In this document: positions 46,646 to 57,700 of the stretch, piece by piece | Numbering within the stretch: position 1 is the stretch's first letter | How the letters are laid out: each line of letters starts with the position of its first letter | Assembly (NCBI GenBank): GCA_951799425.1 | Contig: OX637398.1 | Span: forward strand, 15,720,270-15,784,269 | Reading direction: 5' to 3' | Origin: Ilex aquifolium | Lineage: Eukaryota; Streptophyta; Magnoliopsida; Aquifoliales; Aquifoliaceae | DNA length: 64,000 nucleotides | Position numbers and translations under genes: made by a program | Notes under the pieces: model-generated | What the model was told of the DNA's origin: nothing | The model's input: the letters and a program-made list of their open reading frames with translations, nothing else | The model's database searches: none

Positions 46646-47394
46646 CACTAATCCAATGATTTTTATTGATTTGAGATGCTATTTAGGATCTCAAATTTGA
46701 GTTACATAGCATTTCTCTTAAAAATATATTTGGTCATCCAAATGATATTATTTACTCTATTAATTTCATCTCAACATCTATAAAATAAATCATATGAGAA
46801 GTTGAATTTTACTTCCTATATATTTTTTCTCTCAATTTCACCGCATCACCCATCTGATCATATGCTCAATTATTTAATATTTAATTAATTAATAATTTAA
46901 TATAATTTTTATTTCAGTTATTATGTACATATGATAATATACACATATTGAGAAAAAATTTGTCGAATTATGTTTTTGAGAAAATTTTGTTGATATTTTT
47001 AAGAAAATAATTGATAAAAATAAATTTTAAATGATGTAATTAAATAAATGAAATAAAAAAAATATTATTTAATATAGTGAAATTAATTTTTTTGTCGCTC
47101 AAAATTTATGTTTTTTTGTGTTTTCAAACACGGAATATGACTAGCCATTTTGTATGATTCTAGGTGAAGAGACGGGATATACTATTCACATATTTATGTA
47201 TCACTTGGTCGTCCTCCAACCACTGATGCCCTTGGCCATTGGCAAACTAGAGTACAAAAGTGTGGTTGGCATGTTGTGCACAGTCACATACCTATCATAG
47301 AATCCTTAACTTTATAAATTGTCAAGAGAAATTAAAATCATTAATTGAGTGGTAAGAATATGTACCACTCAACAGCCCGCGTGGCACAGTCACT
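46646..47394. other. AT-rich sequence between Tat-2 and the hAT-like element
   Basis: It begins with CACTAATCCAATG (see the left flank of Tat-2) and has a small hairpin around GAGATGCTATTTAGG/TAGCATTTCTC at 46671-46715. No gene seen. Confidence 0.45.
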
Positions 47395-47488
47395 CTCGTG
47401 GGTGTCAATTTTTTACCCGAAACACGAACCCGATTCGAACCGAACCCGACACGAACTCGAAAAAAACACGATTAGTTGACACGATAAT

Positions 47489-47997
47489 TGATGATGTAAT
47501 TCTACGTGCTCCACAGATATGCGAATGCTAGGTTTGCCCCTAGTGTACCCGATGTAAAACAACAAGATTATAGTGGTTCACCGAGCTTCAGAGCTCGGCT
47601 AATCCACTCTGCAATGGAGATATCGGCTCCCTTTTCTTTATTGATCGTTCAAGCTGATTTTTCTCTTATTTTGCTACTGGGGGTCTCCTCTCGTATTTAT
47701 GATGATCCCCTTAACCCTAGGGAATCCCCACGGAGATTGTACCCTCTAATCATGGGATTTCCCTAAGACGAAGGAGAGGATCTCGGGTTGGTTGAGAGTC
47801 CTATGCCTAAATTCACGGCTTGACTGTTACCCTGAAGGCGCCAGCTGTTTTCAAATGATTTCACCGCAACGTTAGTTACGAACTCTTTTAGACTAAGCTC
47901 GGGTCTAGGTCCTCTGAATTTAAGAGTTCTAGGCTGAGCTCCTTTACTGACCTACCGGGCTGAACTAAAACCTGGGATTAATTTTCAGACATCATCA
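47489..47997 (-). repeat. Tat-3 3' LTR
   Basis: 509 bp, TGATGATGTAATTC to AGACATCATCA. It is followed on the plus strand by GTTTGCCCCTAG, the complement of a short purine tract that should serve as polypurine primer. Confidence 0.95.
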
Positions 47998-48617
47998 GTT
48001 TGCCCCTAGTTCAAGTAAACTTGGGTAGGGGCTGAATTTAAATTAAGATAGAGCTGACGACCTCGGTTCTCGTGTAAATAGGTCCCTGACGGTTATGGGT
48101 TATCATTCTTCTGCCTCGTTTCCTGCGCACGTTCTCCACTCGGTGTGATGGGTTTTAAATGCTTTGATTTGACTGCAACGGCCTCTTTTCCCTCTTGAAG
48201 CTTCAAACCCCCCATCTTCCTTTACCCCTGTGAATTCAGACTCTTCAATTCTTCGGCCAATCTAGGGTTCCGCTGGAAGCATCCTTTCCTTCGAATTTGT
48301 ATGGGTGGCTTGCTCTCTCCGACCTTCGGCTTGCTTCTCGTCCTTGATTAGGTACGCTCCTCGTGTCTTTCCCTCTTTTCCTCGCTCTGGATCCCTCGAG
48401 TTCGAGGTGGTTGTTGCATTTCTGGGCTTTTCGATTCTTTTATTTCTGGAACCGCGATTACTACTTGTCTCCTCTCCCTGGTTTCGTGGATTGGCGTTCT
48501 ATCGTACATATACTTGATGTAGGGAGTTACTGTGTTGACCCTTGGGTTATTAAGGAGAGCTTAAGCGACATTCCTCTTCTTTATCGTTCTTTCCATTTGC
48601 CCTTTTCCTGTCCAACT
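47998..48617. other. Tat-3 region between 3' LTR and aORF-A
   Basis: It begins with the polypurine tract (complement of GTTTGCCCCTAG). A short plus-strand leader frame starts at 48301 (ATGGGTGGC) and may be an upstream exon or uORF of aORF-A; its splice site was not settled. This stretch would hold the aORF-A promoter, but no clear TATA box was seen. Confidence 0.4.
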
Positions 48618-51382
48618 ATGTCTGCTTCCTCTGGAGCCACTCCTTCCTCTATTTCTCTTTTAGGGGATCAATCAATCGAAGAGGATTCTGATCTAGGGGC
48701 TGTGGGTGAAGAGATTGATAATTTCCCTGGTGTTGACTCCGTCGACGTTAAGACCCCTACTGTTGAGCCCCCTTCTACGTCCTCCCCCGTAGTTCCGAAT
48801 AAAGGGAAGGGCAAAGTGAGTGGTGTAGGTGTTACTGCTCCTGAGGTGTCGTCTGCTTTTAGCTATGCCGAGAGTGTAGGCCGTAGTGAGGCTAGTCCTT
48901 CCCTTATGAAGATCTTGAGTGCTCGTTACGGTTTCCCTCCAGGGGTTAGATACTGGTGTCCTGATGAATATACCCCCTATATCTCTCAAGTTCATAAGAA
49001 AGTTTGTTACTTCGTTGCCGCTTTTGAAAATGGGCTGCGATTCCCACTCCATCCTTTTATAAAGGGCGTTCTCCAACATTTCAATGTCTGCCCCGCTCAG
49101 CTTCCTCCCAATTTCTGAGGGATTTTGGTGGGATTACTTGTTTTCTTCAAAATTCACAAGCTCGGGGTCTCCACCATTCCCTTGCTTACTCATTTTTTCA
49201 ACGTTAAGCACAATTCTTCTGAGGGCTTTCTGTATATTTCCAGACGTACTAAGGTTAAAGTGCTAATTTCCGACCCCCCGAGCTCCCACAAGCATTGGAA
49301 AAAATAGTTCTTTTTCGTGGAAGGCTCGCAGTGGGAATACGATCCGGCGGATAGGACCGACACTCTTCCGGTTCCTAGGGACTGGTCCAACCCGGACAAT
49401 CTGGGTGAGTTTTTTTTTTTTTATTGTGTCCAGGCTTCACGACCTTCTCTGATCTTACTTTTTTATTGGTTCCTAGGTAGGAGGCTTAAGCTTGATCCGA
49501 AGGATGAGGAAGTGTTACTGAAGTTAGAGGAGTGCCCTTCAGCGAGGTATTCTGAGCTTATCAGACCTCGTGTCCTTATAGCTCAGGGGCTTAGTCTTCC
49601 AGGGGTAGTTATAGAATCCCCTACTCCTCTTTCCGTCGAAGCTCCAATTCCTTTCTCTGTAGCTTCAACCGAGGTGTCAGGTGGTGGTTCTTCCCTTTAC
49701 CCGTTTCAGATCTTTTGAACTTCTACGGTTTATTGCGGCTGACGATGAATTTCCTTTTATGATTTTCAGGTTCTCCCTCAATGGAGCCCTCCTCCCAAGA
49801 AATTAAAGCCAAGATAGTTCAATTGAAGAAGGGCCAGAGTGGGAACAAGCGCAAGGTTGAGGTCACTTTAGATAGTAGGCCTGTTACCAGAGCTAAGTCA
49901 CATCCGCCGGGACTACCCCCGAAAAGCTCTGGCCCAGCTACCGGGGTCCTTGTAAAGAGACCGAGCTCCCTTGCTTCGGCTTCTGAGGGTCTTGCTCCCT
50001 CCTCGAGTTCCGATCAAGTTCCCCAGATCCCTTCCTCCGGAGGTATTCTGCTGGATTCTTGTAGAACCCGAGCTCAGGATCAGACTTTTCCCTCATCGAC
50101 CGAGGTCGAGAATGCTCTGGGATTAATCCCGCAAATTCAGACTATTAGCTCCCCTCTTGGACCATCTGAAAATCTCTCCCTAACAACTACGCTGAGTTCC
50201 AAACCGGAGAAGGAGAGGCGACTTAAAACAGAAGGAAGTGAGGACTCTCTCTTGGACAACATTGAACTTGCTGCCGGCGCTATAACTTCCATCATTCCTG
50301 ATTCCGACGTTATCAGGGCTGCCACTATGTCTTTAGAGAGTTCCATCAATTCAGCCCTTTATGGAGCCACTGCGGTATGCACATGTTGTTTCTCCTTTCG
50401 TTTCTATCTTCTGCCTGTTTTCTTATTCATTTCTGACCATACTTCCCTTCAGTTGGCTATTCATGTGAAGGGTTCATTGAGTCGGATCCACTCTATGGAG
50501 AGCTCGGTTAAAGCGTCCAAGGCCTGGGAGGCTAAAGCGGCTGAGCTGACCTTCGCTAATGATGAGCTCCAAGCTCAACTTCAGAGCCTCCGGGAACTTT
50601 CTGAAAATCAAGCCTCCGTTATCCAGAACATGGAGACAGAGAAAAAGAAGGCCCTAGAAAGAGAGATGAGGGGTAAGGATGAGCTGACAAAGGTCAAAGA
50701 AGAGCTCAAGCTTAAGACCGAGTCTTGGGTCAAGGTAAACCAAGAAAAATTTGAGGCGCTGGCCTCTGTTAATGAACTGAAAAGTCAACATAGTATCCTT
50801 GCAGAGGCGCACGATGTCATGCTTGCTGATCTTGAAACTCATAGAGCAATTATTAGGGAGAGGGATGCTCTGATCGCCAGGTTAAAGGACGATGTCGTTA
50901 CTAAATGGGCAAAAGGGTGGTTAGCTTTTCAAGGGGCCGCTGAGGAAGATTATCCCGAGCTGGACTTTGATTTTGACGTTCTAGCTGAGGAAAATGAGGG
51001 AGCTTCGGCTGAACAGGAGGCAGAGGTGCCTGGCCCATCTACTGTTCTTGAGGGGGCTCCTGCGGGCTCAGAGCTGCCGACTGGGGTTGAAGTTCAGAAT
51101 CTTCTACCCGCTGCACCTGTTTCTTCCTCGGATACCCTTGAAATTCCCCTGCCCCCTGCTCCTGTCGACCGGCCTGCCTCGGCTCCTTTCTCTGCTGATC
51201 TGGTAGTGAGGGCTTTAACCGAAGCTGACGTTTCTGTTCCCTTAGCTATGCCAGGGACTTTGTCCACTTCCTTTCTAGAAGCTCCATCTGCCATTCCACC
51301 CACGAATTCGCCTGTAGATCCAGCCAATACTTCTACCGCAGACCTGCCAGTGACTTCTCTTCCTGCCCCTTCCAAATCATAG
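48618..51382 (+). pseudogene. Tat-3 antisense ORF A (gypsy-type domain plus long coiled coil)
   Basis: The start is the ATG at 48618 (MSASSGATPSSISL). Proposed exons are 48618-49404, about 49480-49690, 49771-50374 and 50453-51382; the last intron has donor GTATGC and acceptor CCTTCAG, and its 78 bp are also open in frame. The first exon has an acidic, Ser-rich leader and then the shared domain: VCYFVAAFENGLRFPLHPFI, LQHFNVCPAQLPPNF, then (after a TGA at 49116-49118 in the place of a tryptophan) GILVGLLVFFKIHKLGVS, and (after a TAG at 49305-49307) FFFVEGSQWEYD. Later exons give basic linkers, then a heptad-rich coiled coil (ELTFANDELQAQLQSLRELS onward), GWLAFQGAAEEDYPELDFDF, and a Pro/Ser/Ala-rich tail. 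Two nonsense codons mark it as decayed. Its function is unknown. Confidence 0.75.
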
Positions 51383-51816
51383 GGGTTTTTACTATTTTCC
51401 CTGTACTTTTTAAATACTTTCAATCTGTTGGCGTACATGCTGCTCATTTTAAACGTTGAACAAGGCCTTTTGCTTTTGTCTCTGCCTCCTCTGTGTTTGA
51501 CATGCTCTTGACACCTGATCTGCCCTGACTGAACTGCTAGCTATTGCGCTCTTCTTTATGAGCAAGAGTATTCGCCGTGCGTTATAGAAGTCTTTTTATG
51601 AGCTCGTGAGGTATAGAGGTCTTTTTATGAGCCAAAGGTCTTCTCACAAGCTAACCGTCAGAGCCGATTTCACCGAAGGCTGCAAGGCTCTTTGTATCAG
51701 CCAGTTGATTCATCTCGAGCTATTTGGATGAGCTGCTTGTCGTCATAAGCTGCTAGGCCCCTGGTCTTGTACCCCTTGCTCCAAGAAGTACTTTTTACGA
51801 ACTAAAATATTCATCG
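51383..51816. other. Tat-3 spacer after aORF-A
   Basis: T-rich sequence containing degenerate copies of ATGAGCT/AGGTCTT words that grade into the array that follows. No coding region. Confidence 0.6.
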
Positions 51817-52390
51817 TGAGCTGAAGAGCTCTTTTCATGAATTCAGAGAGCTCATCTCTTTTCATGAATTTAGGGAATTCATCGTGAGCTACAGAGTTCT
51901 TTTGAATTTAGGTAATCCAGCACGAGCTACAGGGCTCTTTTGAATTTAGATAATCCAGCATGAGCTACTGGGCTCTTTTGAATTTAGATAATCCAGCATG
52001 AGCTATTGGGCTCTTTTCATGAATTATAAAATTCATCGTGAGCTACGGAGCTCTTTCCATGAATTATAAAATTCATCGCGAGCTACGGAGCTCTCTTCAT
52101 GAATTTTATAACAACTCATCGCGAGCTACAGAGCTCTTTTCATGAATTTTATAACAACTCATCGCGAGCTATAGAGCTCTTTTCATGAATTTTATAACAA
52201 CTCATCGCGAGCTATAGAGCTCTTTTCATGAATTTTATAACAACTCATCGCGAGCTATAGAGCTCTTTTCATGAATTATAAAATTCATCGTGAGCTACGG
52301 AGCTCTCTTAATGAATTATAAAATTCATCATGAGCTACAGAGCTCTTTTCATGAATTATAAAATTCATCATGAGCTACGGAGCTCTTTTG
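51817..52390. repeat. Tat-3 minisatellite: about 14 hairpin monomers of 40-43 bp
   Basis: Monomers begin GAGCT(A/G).. and are spaced mostly 40 or 43 bp apart (for example starts at 52040, 52080, 52123, 52166, 52209). Each holds GAGCTACGGAGCTC or a variant (5-bp stem) and either ATGAATTATAAAATTCAT (7-bp stem) or a longer form with TTTTATAACAACTCAT. It sits between aORF-A and aORF-B. Confidence 0.92.
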
Positions 52391-52714
52391 GCTGTATCGA
52401 ATTGCTTCCCTTATACGAGCACCGAGATGGTTGTCACTTCGAAAAAAGAGGGACCGAACGCGGTCCTCTCTTCGAATAACTTGACCCATAGTCGGTTCGC
52501 TTTTCCCCATTTATCATCGCCTTACTTGCTAGTAACCGCCATCATTTTTCAGGAAACCGAAAAGGCAGTTAACCTTCTTCCTTTCCTATTCCTTCTTTCT
52601 TGATTCTTTCAAAAGGCTCTACTCCCCCATCGTCTCTAATTTCAAAAAAATTTCAAGAGACTTCACTTTCCTTTCGAATCTGAAGGTTTACCTTTTACCT
52701 TTTCTTTGATCCCA

Positions 52715-53807
52715 ATGGCCGCCCCCATTTCTTCTCTGTTCCAGGAGCGTATTTCTTTCGGTATTGAATGGGAGTGGCACTCTCTCTACTTGACTCCGTC
52801 AACGGTGTCTCCTTCTGACTTGGAAGGCATCCAAAAAAAAAAATTTCCTTATCTTGATTTACCTTTACGTGCCCCTACTGCAGACGAGCCGTGCAACTTC
52901 CTACCAAGGGGGGAGGTTTGTCTTTTTGAAGGTGCCCTGGAGTTTGGCCTTTGTCTTCCCATACACCCTTCCATAGGGCGTATCTTGGTGTACTATGGTC
53001 TGTGTCCGTCCCGTCTTTCTCCTAGTGGTTGGGAGGCCATGGTCAGCTTCTTTTTGTTCTGGCACCTAAATGGTAATGATAGGTTCCCCTTTGTCTCCGA
53101 ATTCCTTTACTTTTTCGAGATTGAGGAGGATGATATCCCCTGTTTCAGTTACTTTCGTTGGAGGCACTTTAACATTTCCCTTTTGGTCATGGGTCTTCCC
53201 CTCAACCCTGAGGGATGGTCACAGCGCTTCTTCTTTGTTTCCGGGGATTCCTGGCGGTCTCCCGAGCTGCGCTGTCCCAGTACTAGGGTCCCAAGGTCCT
53301 GGAAGAGCTTCTCTGGCATTAGTAAGATCAATCCTGAGTTCTTTTCAGCCTCTTTTGGCCTAAGATTGATTCTCATTATGCCTTTCTATTTCAGGTCCTC
53401 CTGAGCTGAATTTGCCTGAGACGCCCAACATTGAAGAACTACTGGTCGCTGAGCCTATGAATTTTTCAGATCTGATGACGAAAGAGAACCTTCATATGCT
53501 TAGTGCTGAAGCCGCTGAATACGAATTCTCCTTAACCCTATTCTCGCCTTGGGCTTCATTTTCCGAGTCTGGTGACGAAGTGGATGCTGATGAAGAAGAA
53601 GACTCTAGGGGGGAGGACGCAGGTACTTCTTCCAGGAAACGTAAGAGGCCTCCTCATTTGCTTTCAAATACCTGTCTTACCCCGGCTGGTGGCAAACTAC
53701 TGGCAGTGCTCCACGAGGTTGAGCAAGAGAGGGACGCACTGAAGGAGGAGAATGCCCGCCTCAAGGACGAGGTGGCTGAGCTGAGATCCATTATCAAGAG
53801 GAATTAG
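52715..53807 (+). CDS. Tat-3 antisense ORF B (gypsy-type domain protein), intact
   Basis: Exon 1 is 52715-53321 and exon 2 53395-53807, with GT-AG ends (donor GTAAGATC, acceptor TATTTCAG). Spliced length is 1020 nt, 339 residues, with no stop. The ATG at 52715 is chosen because MAAPISSLFQERISFGIEWE leads directly into the conserved domain and the homologous ATG exists in Tat-2. Domain signature: FPYLDLPLRAPTADEPCNFL, FEGALEFGLCLPIHPSIGR, YYGLCPSRLSPSGW, GWSQRFFFVSGDSW. Exon 2 adds an acidic stretch, the basic patch SRKRKRPP, and a final heptad segment (VEQERDALKEENARLKDEV). It resembles the plant family called transposase (putative) gypsy type. No catalytic residues are apparent. It reads against gag-pol and ends 670 bp from the convergent integrase stop. 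Confidence 0.8.
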
Positions 53808-54479
53808 GAAACTTCTTTTATCGCAGTTTGCTGTGATGCTTTCCGAATGTTTTCTTCGATCAGCTGAACCCCTTTTTTTTTTTTTTTAAAACTCTGTGGG
53901 CCTATTGTTGGTTTTCTTGCCTGTTGCCTTTCACCTCGTGATTGCTTATTTTGATCTGATGAGCTTACTTCCCATTAGCTTTGGAGATCCCTGAGCAGAA
54001 TAGCGGTATCTCTCGCTCAATTATGAGCTTCGGTGTTCCGCTGGGCTGTAGAGCTCATCCGAGCTGTTGAAGCTCAACAAATGGTTTCATAAGTTTTAGA
54101 GCTCGGAAAATGATCACATAAACTTAGAAGCTCACCCGAGCTACTAGAGCTCGGTTACAGAGATGGGCTTGTGAGCTCCGTTGTAGGACTACCCGATCAT
54201 TCCTTAGGTTTAGACTTTGAATTGAATGTATGTGTCTGGGCTACAAGGCTTATCCAAGCTACAGGGCTTGTTGAGCCTTTATGAGTTTTCGCGCTCATCT
54301 GACGCTTGTAATAAACCAGAACTCCAAGAAACATGTAATGAACAGTTACCACAAATAGTCACAGATTCCACAATAAAAAGTGGCACTATCAGCAGGAGGT
54401 CTTGGCCCATAAGTTTTGAAAAGTTTCCCAAGCTTCGAAATATTACTTTTATTGAGAATAATTTTATTACAAAGAAAGC
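53808..54479. other. Tat-3 spacer between aORF-B and integrase
   Basis: The spacer contains a T17 run at 53871-53887 and a loose series of GAGCT/AGCTC word pairs between 53998 and 54300 (GCTGTAGAGCTCATCCGAGC, CTACTAGAGCTCGG and others). Transcripts from both strands would end here. Confidence 0.65.
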
Positions 54480-57400
54480 TTACTGATAGAACCTTTTAAG
54501 GTGTTCAGCATTCCATAAGTGGGGTAGGACCTTCCCTTCTCCCGTTTGCAACTCGTAATTTCCAGGTCTGATTATTCTTGAGACAATGAATGGGCCTTCC
54601 CAATTTGGGCCCAATTTCTCGTGGGTGGGGTCCTTTCTTGCGAGCAAGAGCTTCCTGAGCACAAGATCTCCTACTCGGAAGCTCCTAGGTCGGACCTTTC
54701 TGTCATAGTACCTGGTTGTCTTCCTTTGGTAACACTGAATGCGTTGAAGAGCTGTCTCCCTTTTTTCCTCTAGGAGATCGAGGTTTAGCAAGAGTGACTC
54801 ATCATTGAGCTCGGCCTCCATCAACTCCATTCTGGGCGATGGTAATCCTATTTCCACAGGAGACACGACCTCCGTTCCGAAAGCCAACGCGAACGGGGTT
54901 TCTTGAGTTGCTGACCTGGGGGTTGTCTGGTATGCCCAGATCACCTCGGGGATATATTCAACCCATTTCCCTTTTAGTGATTCGAGCTTGGTCTTCAACG
55001 CTGACTTGATTGTTCTGATTGTCACCTCTGCTTGCCCATTGGATTACGGATGTGCTGGAGCTGAGAAATAATTCTTTATTCCAAGGTCTGCGCAGAACTT
55101 CCTGAACTTCGGGTTGTCGAACTGTTTTCCATTGTCAGAAACAATAGCTCTGGGTATCCCGAACCTGCAGATGATTGACTTCCACGTGAAGTTCTGAATC
55201 TTCTGCTCCGTAATTGTTGCTAAGGGTTCTATTTTCGCCCATTTGGTGAAGTAATCTACCCCGATGATGGCGTACTTGCATTGCCCTACCCCGGTGGGAA
55301 GAGGTCCCAGAATATCCAACCCCCATTGTTGGAAAGGCCAAGGACTTATTACTGACGATAGAAATTCTGGTGGACAGTGCGAGATGTTGGCATGTACTTG
55401 GCACGTTTTGCATTTTCTTATCAGATCGGAGGCATCCTTCAACATCGTGGGCCAGTAGTATCCCTGCCTCAGGACTTTTCCTGCTAGCGCTCGAGCTCCT
55501 ATGTGATTCCCACAAATTCCTTCATGGACTTCCCTAAGTACATAGCTTGCATCTTCCTCTCCCACACATTTAAGGAGAGGTACCGAAAATCCCCTTTTAT
55601 ACAAGTTTCCCTGTAGAATGGTGAATCTGGCGGACCTTACTCTTACCTTTGTCGCCTCTTTCTGCTCTCTTGGCAAAGTTCTGTTCTGCAGATATTCTCT
55701 AACGGGGTCCATCCAAGTTGGAGAGGAAAAGACTAGGAACACTTCAACCTCCTCAGTCTTCACTGATGGCTCTGCTAGATGCTCTACCGGTATCAATATG
55801 TCGAGTTTTTCTTGGGAAGCAGTTGCTAATCTAGCCAATGTGTCTGCTCGGGAATTTTCTGACCTGGGGACGTGTACTATTTTTACCTGCACAAATTTCT
55901 GGATTAATTCCTGTACTTTTCTGAGGTAAAGTACCATCTTCTCTCCCTTGGCTTCATAAGACCCCTCTATTTGCTTTACCACAAGCTGGAAGTCACTGAA
56001 GATTTCAAGCTGCTCTGCCTCCATTGAACGGGCGAGATTTAGACCTGCTATGACGGCCTCATATTCTGCCTCGTTATTAGAAGCTTTAAAGCCGAACCTG
56101 AGCGCATACTCAACATCTATCTCTTCAGGTGAAGTTAAGATCAATCCAGCACCACTACCTTGAGCGTTGGCCGCTCCATCCACTGAAAGTCTCCAGGTCG
56201 GGAGGTCAGGTATCATCTGCGCTGCTTCCAAGGGTGTTTTCGTCGTGAATTCTGCGATGAAGTCGGCCAGTATCTGCCCCTTGATGGCAGTTCTTGGCTT
56301 ATACCTGATATCAAATTCGCTGAGCTCTATAGCCCATTTTACCAACCTTCCTGAAGATTCTGGCTTATGCAGCACTTGTTTCATCGGCTGATCTGTTGGG
56401 ATCTCAATGGTATGAGCCTGGAAATAAGGTCTGAGTCTTCTAGCTGTTGTGACCAAGGCTAACACAAGTTTTTCCATCTTTGGATATCTCTCATCTGCTC
56501 CCCTCAGAGCTCTGCTGCAGTAGTAGACTGGTTGCTGGGCTCTGTCTCGCTCCCTAACCAGCGCTGCGCTGGTTGAGAAATCTGAAACTGCTAGGTATAC
56601 AGTAAGTACTTCCCCTTCTAGAGGGCTGACTAGAACGGGTGGGGAGCTTAGATAATTCTTCAATGCCTCGAATGCTTCTTCGCACTGTGTATCCCATGAG
56701 AAAGCCTTCTTTAGAATTTGAAAGAAAGGTCGGCATTTATCACTTGATCTCGACACAAAGCGATTCAAGGCAGCTATTCTCCCAGTCAGACGTTGTATCT
56801 CCTTTGTATTAGAGGGCGGCTGTATATCCAGAATTGCTTTGACTTTTTCTGGATTGGCCTCTATTCCCCTGCTGTTGACTATGAAACCTAGAAATTTCCC
56901 GGCTGAAACTCCGAAGGCGCACTTGGCTGGGTTGAGTTTCATCTTGTATTCCTTTAGAACCTGAAAGGACTCTGCCAAATGTTGGACGTGGAGTTCTGCC
57001 TTCAGCGATTTGACCAACATGTCATCGATGTAAACTTCCATGGTGGCCCCGATTTGTTTTTGGAACATTCTGTTCACTAAGCGCTGATATGTTGCTCCAG
57101 CGTTCTTCAATCCGAAAGGCATGACCTGGTAGCAGTAGGTCCCCTGTTCGGTTATGAATGAGGTCTTCTCTCGATCACTGGGGTCCATCCTTATTTGATT
57201 ATATCCCGAAAAGGCATCCATGAAGCTGAGGAGCTCGTGTCCGGCAGTAGCATCCACGATCAAGTCTATCCGAGGTAAGGGGAAACTATCTTTGGGGCAG
57301 GCCCGATTGAGATCAGTAAAGTCTATACAGAGGCGCCACTTGCCGTTGGTTTTCTTTACGAGGACGACGTTAGCAAGCCACACCGGATAATCTACTTCCC

Positions 57401-57700
57401 TGATGGCCTTAGCAAGGAGAAGTTTGCTGACTTCCTCGTTGATGGCATTTTGTCGCCCTGGGGCGAAACTCCTCCTTTTCTGCTTAATCGGCTTGCAGTC
57501 GGGATTTACACTAAGCTTATGTGTGATGACTGTTGAGTCGATTCCCTCCATATCCTCTTGCTTCCAGGCAAATACTTCTGTGTTCTGCTTTAGGAAATGG
57601 ATAAGAAAATCTTTTATCTCGCAGCTCAGCTGGGACCCCACATAGACCAGATGTTCGGGCTTATCGTCTAGCTGTATAGGTTCTAACTCTTACGATGGGA
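54480..57700 (-). pseudogene. Tat-3 pol: RT, RNase H, second RNase H, integrase
   Basis: A nearly continuous frame runs from 57641 to 55044 and on to 54480. It has RT with ATYQRLVNRMFQKQIGATME and VYIDDML at about 57019-57040; a gypsy RNase H; a second, archaeal-like RNase H (RLSVDGAANAQGSG, NNEAEYEA, FSDFQLVVKQ, with F at the position where Tat-2 has S); and integrase with an H-H-C-C region near 55450-55560 and DYFTKW, VSDNGKQFD, NGQAEVTIR, ending AEHLKRFYQ. Nonsense codons separate protease from RT (about 57688-57690) and interrupt integrase just before SNGQAEV (55041-55043, where Tat-2 has Gln). Confidence 0.92.
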
